A stretch of DNA of 53,834 nt from a virus. Below, in pieces: positions 35,593 to 42,448 of this stretch. Within the stretch, counting starts at the first letter, position 1; each line of letters starts with the position of its first letter. The stretch is from the IMG/VR virus record IMGVR_UViG_3300030104_001062, positions 1 through 53,834 of that record; one strand, written 5' to 3'. Made by a program: the position numbers and the translations under genes. Below the pieces are notes generated by a model, which saw only the letters and a list, made by a program, of their open reading frames with translations, was not told the origin of the DNA and did not search any database.

Positions 35593-36686
35593 GTGATCAA
35601 ATGGATATTGAAGAACTATTAACTGAAAGTGACAATGCAAATGTTACTCCATTTAAAACTAACATTCCTCCAAAGTGGTCTGTATCATTAGATGATAATG
35701 GCTATAAACAAATGCCAAATGGTGTTGAGTTTATTCATGATGATGTAAGGAATAATCGATTGTTTGAAGATGTAGGAACAGTTGAACCTACTCCATTATT
35801 TGTAGATAAACCATTTGGTGTAGGTATGGGAACAATGCAAAAAGTTGATAATTATAGAGCGTTGATTTCAACTCATACGGGTGATGTTTTAAACTGTCGA
35901 CCAATTTCAGATACTTATAAACTTGTTAATCACTCAGAATTGTTTGAAAAGCAGGGAAACCATTTGAAGGAAAATAGTGATTTGCCTTTAGATAATGTTG
36001 AAGTAATTGATCGAGTATTTGAGAATGGAAGACGTGCAACTAGAACTATTCATTTTAATGATTTAAAGATGGACGTTGGACAAAATGATCTAGTTAAGTG
36101 TCGTTTAGATGTTTTTAATTCTGTCGATATGTCGTGGGCATTCCAAGTCTTTAGTGGTGCTTATCGATCACTATGTCAAAACACTCAAGTATTTGGGGGT
36201 GAAAAAGCATACCAACAAAAGCATTTACATAGTAAGAATTTAGATGTTGATGCTTTGATGAACAATGCTCAGACTAGCTTGTCATCATGGAATAATAATA
36301 AAGAGCAGATGAAAGAGTGGAAAGTGTCACCAATTTCAGATAAACAATTTGCGACATTCTTAGCAAATACTCTATGTCAAGTTGAACGTGGTGTAGGAAG
36401 TCGTTTGGTTGCTGATAGTCAATATAAGGTCAATAATAAGTTATTGAATTTTATGACACAAATATTCCAAAAAGAAAGTCAAGATTGTGGTGCAAATATG
36501 TGGAGTGCTTATAATGCTTTGACTTATTGGTCTACTCATACTGATGCAGATTATGTCGATGTCGATGGTAAAAGTCAGCGATTGGGTGAAACAAAGTCAA
36601 AGCATACTGTGCAATTACAACGTCAAGATAAAGTCAGAAAGCTATTGTCATCTGATGCTTGGAATGAGTTGTCATTAGTTGCATAA
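35589..36686 (+). CDS. DUF932 (phage/plasmid-like) protein (365 aa)
   Basis: Fits the family of phage and plasmid proteins (DUF932; TIGR03299-type) by its order: a variable N-terminus, then NYRALISTHTGDVLNCRPISDTYKLVNHSELF, a charged beta region, CRLDVFNSVDMSWAFQVFSGAYRSLC, and a helical C-terminus with AYNALTYWSTH. Some relatives are encoded beside replication or anti-restriction genes, but the function is unknown. The start is coupled to the previous gene (ATGA) and the stop to a tiny membrane peptide (TAATG). Confidence 0.75.
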   Translation: MSDQMDIEELLTESDNANVTPFKTNIPPKWSVSLDDNGYKQMPNGVEFIHDDVRNNRLFEDVGTVEPTPLFVDKPFGVGMGTMQKVDNYRALISTHTGDVLNCRPISDTYKLVNHSELFEKQGNHLKENSDLPLDNVEVIDRVFENGRRATRTIHFNDLKMDVGQNDLVKCRLDVFNSVDMSWAFQVFSGAYRSLCQNTQVFGGEKAYQQKHLHSKNLDVDALMNNAQTSLSSWNNNKEQMKEWKVSPISDKQFATFLANTLCQVERGVGSRLVADSQYKVNNKLLNFMTQIFQKESQDCGANMWSAYNALTYWSTHTDADYVDVDGKSQRLGETKSKHTVQLQRQDKVRKLLSSDAWNELSLVA

Positions 36687-36766
36687 TGGGAGAACTTATT
36701 TCAGCAATCTATAAATTAGTTATTATATTTGTTTTAATAATTATTGTATTTCAAATATTTGGATAA
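36686..36766 (+). CDS. Tiny membrane peptide (26 aa)
   Basis: ATG overlaps the DUF932 stop (TAATG). Residues 8-25 are wholly hydrophobic (KLVIIFVLIIIVFQIF), a single membrane helix. Such coupled small membrane peptides are plausible in phages, for example for superinfection exclusion, but no homologue is recognised and it may be chance. Confidence 0.4.
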   Translation: MGELISAIYKLVIIFVLIIIVFQIFG

Positions 36767-36789
36767 TTAATTAAAAATAAAATAAATTT

Positions 36790-36820
36790 AAAGGGGGTGT
36801 ATTTACATTCCCTTTTTTTT
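36790..36820 (+). terminator. Intrinsic terminator
   Basis: A 12-bp RNA stem from 36790-36801 with 36804-36815 (AAAGGG, two G-U pairs, TGTA) followed by a T tract to 36820. Strong terminator after the DUF932 group. Confidence 0.8.
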
Positions 36821-36831
36821 GTGTCTATACT
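36802..36831 (+). promoter_or_regulatory. Promoter overlapping the terminator
   Basis: TTTACA (36802-36807), 18-base spacer, TATACT (36826-36831). The -35 sits in the right arm of the terminator. It would restart transcription for the gene at 36865. Confidence 0.5.
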
Positions 36832-36864
36832 CCTGAACAAAATAAAAACTGAAAGGTAAATAAA

Positions 36865-37125
36865 ATGAAATTTATTAAAGTACACAATATAAACAATCGA
36901 CCCAATCAATTCTTGATTGTTACTCCAGATGCTCATTACTTTCAATCATATGAAAGTTTAATCGCTATGAGAGATAATGAAGGAAAAGTATATTTAGATA
37001 AAAACTATTGGGATTATTCTAGTACAACTGGAAAGTATAGAAATATATTTTTAAATGAAAATAAACATTTGACACAGAAAAAGATTAATTCTAATGTCTA
37101 TTCATTGGTTGATTTAAACAACTAA
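36865..37125 (+). CDS. Hypothetical protein (86 aa)
   Basis: Ribosome site GAAAGGTAAATAAA before the ATG. Mixed alpha/beta (MKFIKVHNINNRPNQFLIV, YESLIAMRDNEGKVYLDKNYW), tyrosine- and asparagine-rich. First gene after a promoter-like sequence. No motif is recognised. Confidence 0.55.
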   Translation: MKFIKVHNINNRPNQFLIVTPDAHYFQSYESLIAMRDNEGKVYLDKNYWDYSSTTGKYRNIFLNENKHLTQKKINSNVYSLVDLNN

Positions 37126-37160
37126 TATTTAATTTTAACAACTTGCAAAGGATAAAACAG

Positions 37161-37406
37161 ATGCAAAAATTAATTAAAGTAAATAAATCTAATTTAGAAA
37201 ATATGATTGTTAATGAATATAAAGATTTAAATTTAATAGCTTTACAAGTAAGATCTTTAAAAATGCAAATTGAAAGTTTAAATGAATTAATTGATGCTAT
37301 GGGTATTTGTGCTTATGGAACATCTCATAAACAAGTTAAATTAAAAGATTATCAATTAGATGATAATGATAATTTTATTATTAAGACTGAAGAAAGAACA
37401 TATTAA
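37161..37406 (+). CDS. Hypothetical helical protein (81 aa)
   Basis: ATG 37161 with AAAGGA 8 bases upstream; an upstream TTG in frame at 37143 is less likely. Helical N-terminal two thirds with leucine spacing (LIALQVRSLKMQIESLNELI), perhaps a coiled coil, then a polar tail. Function unknown. Confidence 0.55.
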   Translation: MQKLIKVNKSNLENMIVNEYKDLNLIALQVRSLKMQIESLNELIDAMGICAYGTSHKQVKLKDYQLDDNDNFIIKTEERTY

Positions 37407-37407
37407 G

Positions 37408-37632
37408 ATGGCTAATGTGTTAAATTTTTCTCATGATATTGTCCATTGTTCTGCTTGTAATAAAGGTCAAGAAAGATATTTGCACGTTCAAGAGAATGGT
37501 AAATATTTATGTGTTGCTTGTTGGTTAAAAGATGCTAACAATTTTAGAGCAAATCAAAGAGTTCAAGAACAAGTTGAACAATACCAAATAGATTATAGAA
37601 CTAAATATTTTAGTGGTTCTTCAAAGTATTAA
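37408..37632 (+). CDS. Small zinc-finger protein (74 aa)
   Basis: ATG 37408 lies one base after the previous stop; earlier in-frame starts overlap that gene. Two CxxC knuckles (HCSACNKG and YLCVACW) separated by 20 or so residues make a zinc ribbon, followed by a Gln/Arg-rich helix. It may contact host transcription or nucleic acid. Last gene before a strong terminator. Confidence 0.6.
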   Translation: MANVLNFSHDIVHCSACNKGQERYLHVQENGKYLCVACWLKDANNFRANQRVQEQVEQYQIDYRTKYFSGSSKY

Positions 37633-37657
37633 TATAATATAATTTCCTCCCAAACTG

Positions 37658-37687
37658 CCCTCAGATTAATCTCTGAGGGTTTTTTTT
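37658..37687 (+). terminator. Intrinsic terminator of the rightward early cluster
   Basis: Perfect 8-bp stem CCCTCAGA / TCTGAGGG (37658-37665 with 37672-37679), 6-base loop, then eight Ts. It ends the early unit before the late promoter region. Confidence 0.88.
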
Positions 37688-37777
37688 ATGTCTAAACTAA
37701 AATATAAATATGTAATTGTATTTATTACATTGTATGTTTTAAATGCTATTTTTATAGACCTTGAAAGACAGTATTAA
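37688..37777 (+). CDS. Possible tiny membrane peptide (29 aa)
   Basis: An ATG right behind the terminator opens a 29-codon frame with a hydrophobic core (YVIVFITLYVLNAIFI) and charged ends. There is no ribosome site and no promoter between it and the terminator, so translation would need read-through. Kept only because the topology is membrane-like. Confidence 0.2.
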   Translation: MSKLKYKYVIVFITLYVLNAIFIDLERQY

Positions 37778-38040
37778 TAATTAATTGTATTGTTAATAAA
37801 AAATGTCGGTGCAAGTTTGCACATACATACATGCAAGAAAAACTATTAATACAAGTTTAGCTTGTTGCAAATCTTTATATTATCTAAATGTCTGTCATTT
37901 ATGGTTATTAATAATGGTATTTGCCTATATGTACAAAGGGTCACTGGGGGTACTCTAGCACTTGCTAGCAATCTAGGGATATTTTTTATATTTTAGGGTT
38001 ATATGTATGGAAAACTTTGCAACTCACTGAGTAGGCTCAT
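37778..38040. other. Gene-free AT-rich stretch with small palindromes
   Basis: No convincing reading frame. It holds short inverted repeats: GTGCAA/TTGCAC (37809-37822), TTGCA/TGCAA overlapping it to about 37836, and CTAGC/GCTAG (37955-37968). It could contain operators or an origin. I saw no tRNA-like cloverleaf. Confidence 0.4.
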
Positions 38041-38071
38041 AAAAAAAGCCCCATATGCAACGCATTGGGGC
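38041..38071 (-). terminator. Leftward intrinsic terminator
   Basis: On the minus strand a stem GCCCCA/TGGGGC plus ATGC/GCAT (10 bp, one bulge) with a 3-base loop is followed by seven Ts (38047-38041). Only a leftward transcript would use it; no leftward protein gene precedes it. Confidence 0.75.
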
Positions 38072-38109
38072 AACTTATTGGGTATACTATATATATCCTC
38101 GGCAGGTTC
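38041..38109 (-). ncRNA. Candidate leftward small RNA (about 69 nt)
   Basis: A minus-strand promoter (TTGACG, 17-base spacer, TATAAT) ends at 38116 and an intrinsic terminator ends at 38041, leaving a transcript of about 69 nt starting near 38109. It contains no usable reading frame. A small CCU/AGG hairpin lies at the 5' end, a UA-rich single-stranded middle follows, and the terminator hairpin forms the 3' end, the classic layout of a bacterial sRNA. I could not find an obvious target in the window. The evidence is promoter plus terminator only. Confidence 0.55.
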
Positions 38110-38115
38110 ATCTGC

Positions 38116-38144
38116 ATTATACCGTCTGAAATCAATTTCGTCAA
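38116..38144 (-). promoter_or_regulatory. Leftward sRNA promoter
   Basis: Minus strand: TTGACG (38144-38139), 17-base spacer, perfect TATAAT (38121-38116). It is the best -10 box seen in the window. Confidence 0.65.
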
Positions 38145-38150
38145 CCCCCC

Positions 38151-38179
38151 TTGACAAATTTTTTTTAAATTAGTATTAT
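38151..38179 (+). promoter_or_regulatory. Late rightward promoter
   Basis: Perfect TTGACA (38151-38156), 17-base spacer rich in T and A, TATTAT (38174-38179); a second TATTAT lies at 38187-38192. It probably drives the terminase-to-tail operon. Its -35 is only 6 bases (six Cs) from the leftward promoter's -35, so the two compete for RNA polymerase. Confidence 0.75.
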
Positions 38180-38277
38180 AAGTATGTATTATAGGTGCAA
38201 GATGTCACATTGGCACACGATATAGCTTAGTTTGCATCCAGTTCGTAGACTTACGCACCGTAATAACAGAGATTACA

Positions 38278-38679
38278 ATGAATTTATTACCAGAAAAACG
38301 CAAATCTACTAAGATTTCTGAAAAAGAAGAGCTTTTCTTACAAAACTTGTTTGAGAATGGCGGCCAAGTAGTCGCTGCAGCTGAAAATGCTGGGTACACG
38401 AAGGGTTCTGCAGGATATTTGCGAAGCAAATTAGCCGATGAGATCATAACACGGTCAAAGAACCTACTCGCTAGTGCTTCTGTAAAAGCTACCAACAGGT
38501 TAATTAGTATGATCGACACCCCACAAGTCGAAAGAGGGGATGATGTGCGTTTAAAGGCTGCTGAATCGCTGTTAAACAGAGTTGGGCTGGGTAGAGAGGA
38601 AACACATAACCATAATGTACAGGCATTACATGGAGTAGTATTGCTCCCACCTAAAAAAGGAATAGAAGTAAGTGGCTAA
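38278..38679 (+). CDS. terS: Small terminase subunit (133 aa)
   Basis: Recognises phage DNA for packaging. The N-terminal helix-turn-helix region (EEKFLQN-like EELFLQNLFENGGQVVAAAENAGYTKGSAGYL) fits the DNA-binding domain of small terminases. The middle helices (SVKATNRLISMID) and a segment with RLKAAESLLNRVGL are usual for oligomerising TerS proteins. Directly followed by the large subunit with an 8-base overlap. First gene of the late operon, about 90 bases behind the promoter. The ribosome site is weak. Confidence 0.75.
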   Translation: MNLLPEKRKSTKISEKEELFLQNLFENGGQVVAAAENAGYTKGSAGYLRSKLADEIITRSKNLLASASVKATNRLISMIDTPQVERGDDVRLKAAESLLNRVGLGREETHNHNVQALHGVVLLPPKKGIEVSG

Positions 38680-40339
38680 TAAACGTGGTCGCCCAAGAAA
38701 AGATCCTAATGCTCCGAAGGAATCTTATAACATTTCATCATTAGAACGAGCTAAAAGAGCAACTCGTAAAAAACTTGCAGCTGAAAGGCGACAAGCTAAC
38801 AAGGCTGCAAAGAAAGTACAGAAACACAGACAAAATGCTAAACGTATTGAAAACACTGCCAAGAACCTGTCTAACGGAACTTCAAAAGTTGTGGACTTGG
38901 GTGACGAACTCAATTCGTTACAACCTGTATCAGATCTGGTCGATGATCAAGAGATTATATTTAAACCTAATAATGGTCCTCAAGAAGAATTTCTATCTTC
39001 CTCTGAAGAAGATGTGTTATACGGTGGGGCTGCAGGAGGGGGCAAGTCTTTCGCTTTGCTTGTTGATCCTCTTCGTTATTGCCATAACCCTAATCATCGT
39101 GGTCTTCTCCTAAGAAGAACTCTTGATGAATTAACAGAACTAATAGACAAATCAAGACAACTATATACTAAAGCTTTTCCAAAAGCACACTTTAGAGAAT
39201 CAAAATCCACGTGGGTGTTCCCTTCTGGGGCAACGATGTGGTTTACTTATCTAGACAGAGACAAAGATGTTACTCGATTTCAGGGACAGGCTTTTAACTG
39301 GATAGGAATAGACGAAATAACACAATACCCCACACCATACGTGTGGGATTACTTGCGTTCAAGACTACGTACAACAGATGACGAACTAAGACCAAACATG
39401 TCTATGCGTTGTACTGGAAACCCCGGTGGAGTTGGAGGGTGGTGGATTAAGAAGATGTACATTGATCCACACGAATATAATAAACCTTTTCCAGCCACAG
39501 ATATAGAAACAAGAGAGCAGTTACTATACCCAGAGGGTCACGAGAAAGCAAGGCAACCGTTGTTCTACCGAAAGTTTATTCCTGCACGGTTGACCGATAA
39601 TCCCTATCTGATGCAAGATGGCAGATACGAAGCCATGCTCAGATCGCTCCCAGAAGTTGAACGGAAGAGACTTCTTGAAGGGGATTGGGATGTCGCAGAG
39701 GGAGCGGCCTTCCCAGAGTTTTCTAAACAGAAGCACGTTGTCGAGCCATTTGAAATGCCAACTAACTGGCCCAGAATACGTGCAGCGGATTATGGATACG
39801 CAAGTCCATCCTGTGTATTGTGGGGGGCTATAGATTGGGACAACAACATTTGGATCTATAAAGAACTCTACGTAAAGCAACACACAGCAGAGCAACTTGC
39901 TGACAAAATACTGGAGATGGAACAACTTGAACCCACACCACATTACTCTGTACTTGACTCATCGTGTTGGAACAAGACAGGGTTTGGTCCTTCAATTGCA
40001 GAGACTATGATGCGTTTGGGTGTGAGGTGGACACCATCCGATAGAAACAGGTTACAGGGTAAAATGGAAATACATAGACGATTAGCAGATAACCCATTGA
40101 CAAAGTTACCCAGAATCCGTATATTTAATACATGTAGTAACACAGTTAGACAACTTGCAGGAATACCGTTGTCGAAAAGTAATTCAGAAGATGTAGATAC
40201 AAAAGCAGAAGACCACGCATATGATGCGTTGCGTTATCTAGTAATGACTAGAACCAGTGGATATGCTTCAATACATAAAAGTCTACAGGGAATAAAAGAT
40301 CAAACATACCAACCAGTAAATAGTACATTTGGATATTAA
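38672..40339 (+). CDS. terL: Large terminase subunit (555 aa)
   Basis: ATP-driven packaging motor and headful or site nuclease. GTG start at 38672. Walker A YGGAAGGGKS (about 117-126), Walker B WIGIDEITQ with the catalytic Glu, and an RNase H-type nuclease domain beginning ADYGYASPSCVLWG with further acidic residues (YSVLDSSC, EDHAYDALRYL). An unusual N-terminal extension of about 90 residues is Lys/Arg-rich and starts with KRGRPRKDP, an AT-hook-like motif. It shares one base with the recombinase-like gene (TAATG). Confidence 0.92.
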   Translation: MANKRGRPRKDPNAPKESYNISSLERAKRATRKKLAAERRQANKAAKKVQKHRQNAKRIENTAKNLSNGTSKVVDLGDELNSLQPVSDLVDDQEIIFKPNNGPQEEFLSSSEEDVLYGGAAGGGKSFALLVDPLRYCHNPNHRGLLLRRTLDELTELIDKSRQLYTKAFPKAHFRESKSTWVFPSGATMWFTYLDRDKDVTRFQGQAFNWIGIDEITQYPTPYVWDYLRSRLRTTDDELRPNMSMRCTGNPGGVGGWWIKKMYIDPHEYNKPFPATDIETREQLLYPEGHEKARQPLFYRKFIPARLTDNPYLMQDGRYEAMLRSLPEVERKRLLEGDWDVAEGAAFPEFSKQKHVVEPFEMPTNWPRIRAADYGYASPSCVLWGAIDWDNNIWIYKELYVKQHTAEQLADKILEMEQLEPTPHYSVLDSSCWNKTGFGPSIAETMMRLGVRWTPSDRNRLQGKMEIHRRLADNPLTKLPRIRIFNTCSNTVRQLAGIPLSKSNSEDVDTKAEDHAYDALRYLVMTRTSGYASIHKSLQGIKDQTYQPVNSTFGY

Positions 40340-42213
40340 TGACTAAAGCTAGATTAAAAAAAGTTGATAATTTTTTAGAATTTCAAGAAAGGCTGTTTCC
40401 TGATGGAAATATTCCAACTCGTGAAGAAATTAAAAATCTTGTGCAAAGTGGGGATACCTCTGTAAGAACACATATTTTAAATAAAATGTATAGAGATGGA
40501 GTTCCAACAGATCCATTTCTTTTACTTGATGAAAGAGCAAAAGATTTTGCAAATAAATTTAATGATGCATTTGGTAAAAATACATTACAAACAGCTAAAA
40601 ACATTACAGGTGTTGTAAAAGATGTAGATAATGTACTTAAAAAAGGATTTACATTAGAAGATGATTTTATAACTGTCAAAGAAGCAGGAACATTTCCTGA
40701 AGCTGATAGAAAAGCTTTTGAAAACAGATATACTAGCACTGCAGATTTACCAAAAGGTGATGATATGCCTGTGCCAACTATAAAAGGTTCTAAAAAACTT
40801 GCAAGTGGTAAAGTTCCTAAAGGGTTATTAAAAACAGTATTGGAAGCAGTAGGAAGTATACCAGATGAAGTATTACGTGATGCCGCAATAGCAAGTTTAA
40901 TTGGGTACAGAGGAGCAGATCTTGTAGGATCTATGACAAATGAGGTCAATCCTTTAAGTGGAAATTTTGTAGCTTCTGAAGAATATCCTGCTAGACCATA
41001 TTACGATCCAAAAACAAATAGCTTAATAGCTCCAGATGTAGATATAGGAGCAGGTAGAAAAGGCAAAGATCCTCTTAAAGAGCTAGGACCTTTAATGCAA
41101 TCTATATTTGATAGAAGATTTGCAAATGCCGTAGATGGAGAATTATTTCCTGATATTGGAACAAAAGATATTTCAAATGCTTTAAATAAATATGTATTTC
41201 CAAAAATACCAAAAGAAGTATTAGCACATTTAAAGACACAACCAAGTGGCTACTCAGCTATGCGTAAAATATTTGCATCAGCCGTAGCGAATGATTTGAA
41301 CAAACCAGAAATTGCAGCTCAGTTGATGGGGCATGGAACAGGTGAATTAGGTGGGCAAAGTGTTTTAAATAAATTTTATGCTACGATTATTGATGAGGGA
41401 GGACTTCAAGCTAGAACAGATACGTTATTGCAACTTGAAAAGTTTATGGCTGATGCTTTAGGTGTAACGACTTCTGGAGAATTAGCAACTAGATTAAATT
41501 TAAAACTTGATAACCCTGATCTAAATATAACATATCCAGAGTTTGATATGGATAAACCTATACAAGGTCCTGAAGGTCAAAAGATACAGTTGAGCGAAGA
41601 AGAATTACAAGCTCAAGAACAAGAAAGAATTAAAGCTTCTCAAAAAAGAACACAGGATCAAGCTGTAGCTACTGCTGAAGGTGTTCAAAAAGAAGTGGGT
41701 ATATACAAAGGTATATCCAAAGAAGACATTGATGAAACAACTTCAAAGAAAGCGTTAGCTAAATTTAGTGAAAAAGAAAAAACAGCCGAGCTATTTAAAC
41801 AAAAAAAATTAGATGACAAAAAAACTAAACGAGATAATCTTTTTAAAAAGTTAGCAGAAATTTCAAAAAGAGATGGAATTAAAAGTGTAGCAGGATTAAT
41901 TACTGCAGGGACTGCTACAAAGATTGCGGCTGGAGTTTTGTCTGGTGGAACTGCTGCTCTACCTTTAGCGGCCGAAGCTGCGGCAGAAGTTGTACTTAGT
42001 CCTACTCCTACTGGAGAAAAAGCCATAGATCCTAAAATTGGATTAGAGTATACACAACCTGAAAGACCACCATCTGATTTTATGACTGAAGACGAAATTT
42101 TAAGTAGTTCAAGAATGGCTAAAGGGCAGTTTGAACCAGACATATTTCAACAAGCTAGATTAGATAGAAAAGCACAAAAAGATAAAATACAAAGTTTTTT
42201 AACAACCAACTAA
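40339..42213 (+). CDS. Late protein with tyrosine-recombinase-like domain (624 aa)
   Basis: Between terL and portal. Residues about 165-360 follow the catalytic domain of tyrosine recombinases: IGYRGADLVG (Arg191), a hairpin GRKGKDP (Lys241/243), ELFPDIGTKDISNALN, then GYSAMRKIFASAVAND (Arg309; the usual His is Ser306), AAQLMGHG (His332) and LNKFYATI (Tyr347). Arg309-His332 is 23 residues, as in XerD (Arg247-His270). C-terminal to it come a charged coiled-coil region (415-510) and an Ala/Gly-rich hydrophobic stretch (about 515-552, GLITAGTATKIAAGVLSGG), which looks like a membrane-active segment of an ejected protein. It may be an integrase, a resolvase or a virion-carried relic; activity is unproven. 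Confidence 0.7.
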   Translation: MTKARLKKVDNFLEFQERLFPDGNIPTREEIKNLVQSGDTSVRTHILNKMYRDGVPTDPFLLLDERAKDFANKFNDAFGKNTLQTAKNITGVVKDVDNVLKKGFTLEDDFITVKEAGTFPEADRKAFENRYTSTADLPKGDDMPVPTIKGSKKLASGKVPKGLLKTVLEAVGSIPDEVLRDAAIASLIGYRGADLVGSMTNEVNPLSGNFVASEEYPARPYYDPKTNSLIAPDVDIGAGRKGKDPLKELGPLMQSIFDRRFANAVDGELFPDIGTKDISNALNKYVFPKIPKEVLAHLKTQPSGYSAMRKIFASAVANDLNKPEIAAQLMGHGTGELGGQSVLNKFYATIIDEGGLQARTDTLLQLEKFMADALGVTTSGELATRLNLKLDNPDLNITYPEFDMDKPIQGPEGQKIQLSEEELQAQEQERIKASQKRTQDQAVATAEGVQKEVGIYKGISKEDIDETTSKKALAKFSEKEKTAELFKQKKLDDKKTKRDNLFKKLAEISKRDGIKSVAGLITAGTATKIAAGVLSGGTAALPLAAEAAAEVVLSPTPTGEKAIDPKIGLEYTQPERPPSDFMTEDEILSSSRMAKGQFEPDIFQQARLDRKAQKDKIQSFLTTN

Positions 42214-42223
42214 GGAGGGCGAC

Positions 42224-42442
42224 ATGCCACAAGGTAACTACAACTATGACGCAGGGTACATCATGAACTCAGATAAAACATCTGTTGATGACCAAATGGG
42301 AGCAAACCAATTAAATCGTGAAGGATTGCAGTTTGATACAAAAGTAACACAAGATGTCTTTACTCAAGATGCTCCAAAGCAACAGTCAAAGCCGACAGTT
42401 GAAGCATCATTGTTTGCAATGGCAGAACAACGAGATTACTAA
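42224..42442 (+). CDS. Hypothetical virion-module protein (72 aa)
   Basis: Strong ribosome site AAGGAGG 6 bases upstream. Polar, Asn/Gln/Asp-rich (NYNYDAGYIMNSDKTSVDD), ending EASLFAMAEQRDY. No motif is recognised. It stands directly before the portal gene, so a head role is likely. Strong translation signals suggest it is abundant. Confidence 0.6.
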   Translation: MPQGNYNYDAGYIMNSDKTSVDDQMGANQLNREGLQFDTKVTQDVFTQDAPKQQSKPTVEASLFAMAEQRDY

Positions 42443-42448
42443 TATATA

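Noticed and set aside
38072-38150. tRNA-like stretch before the late promoter
   Set aside because: GGTTC and a C-rich end looked suggestive, but no acceptor, anticodon or D arm can be paired, and the stretch is better explained as promoter and sRNA leader.
37633-38277. Phage attachment site (attP) next to the recombinase-like gene
   Set aside because: No tRNA 3'-end-like segment or recognisable core was seen here, and the recombinase-like gene is 2 kb away; undecidable without host sequence.
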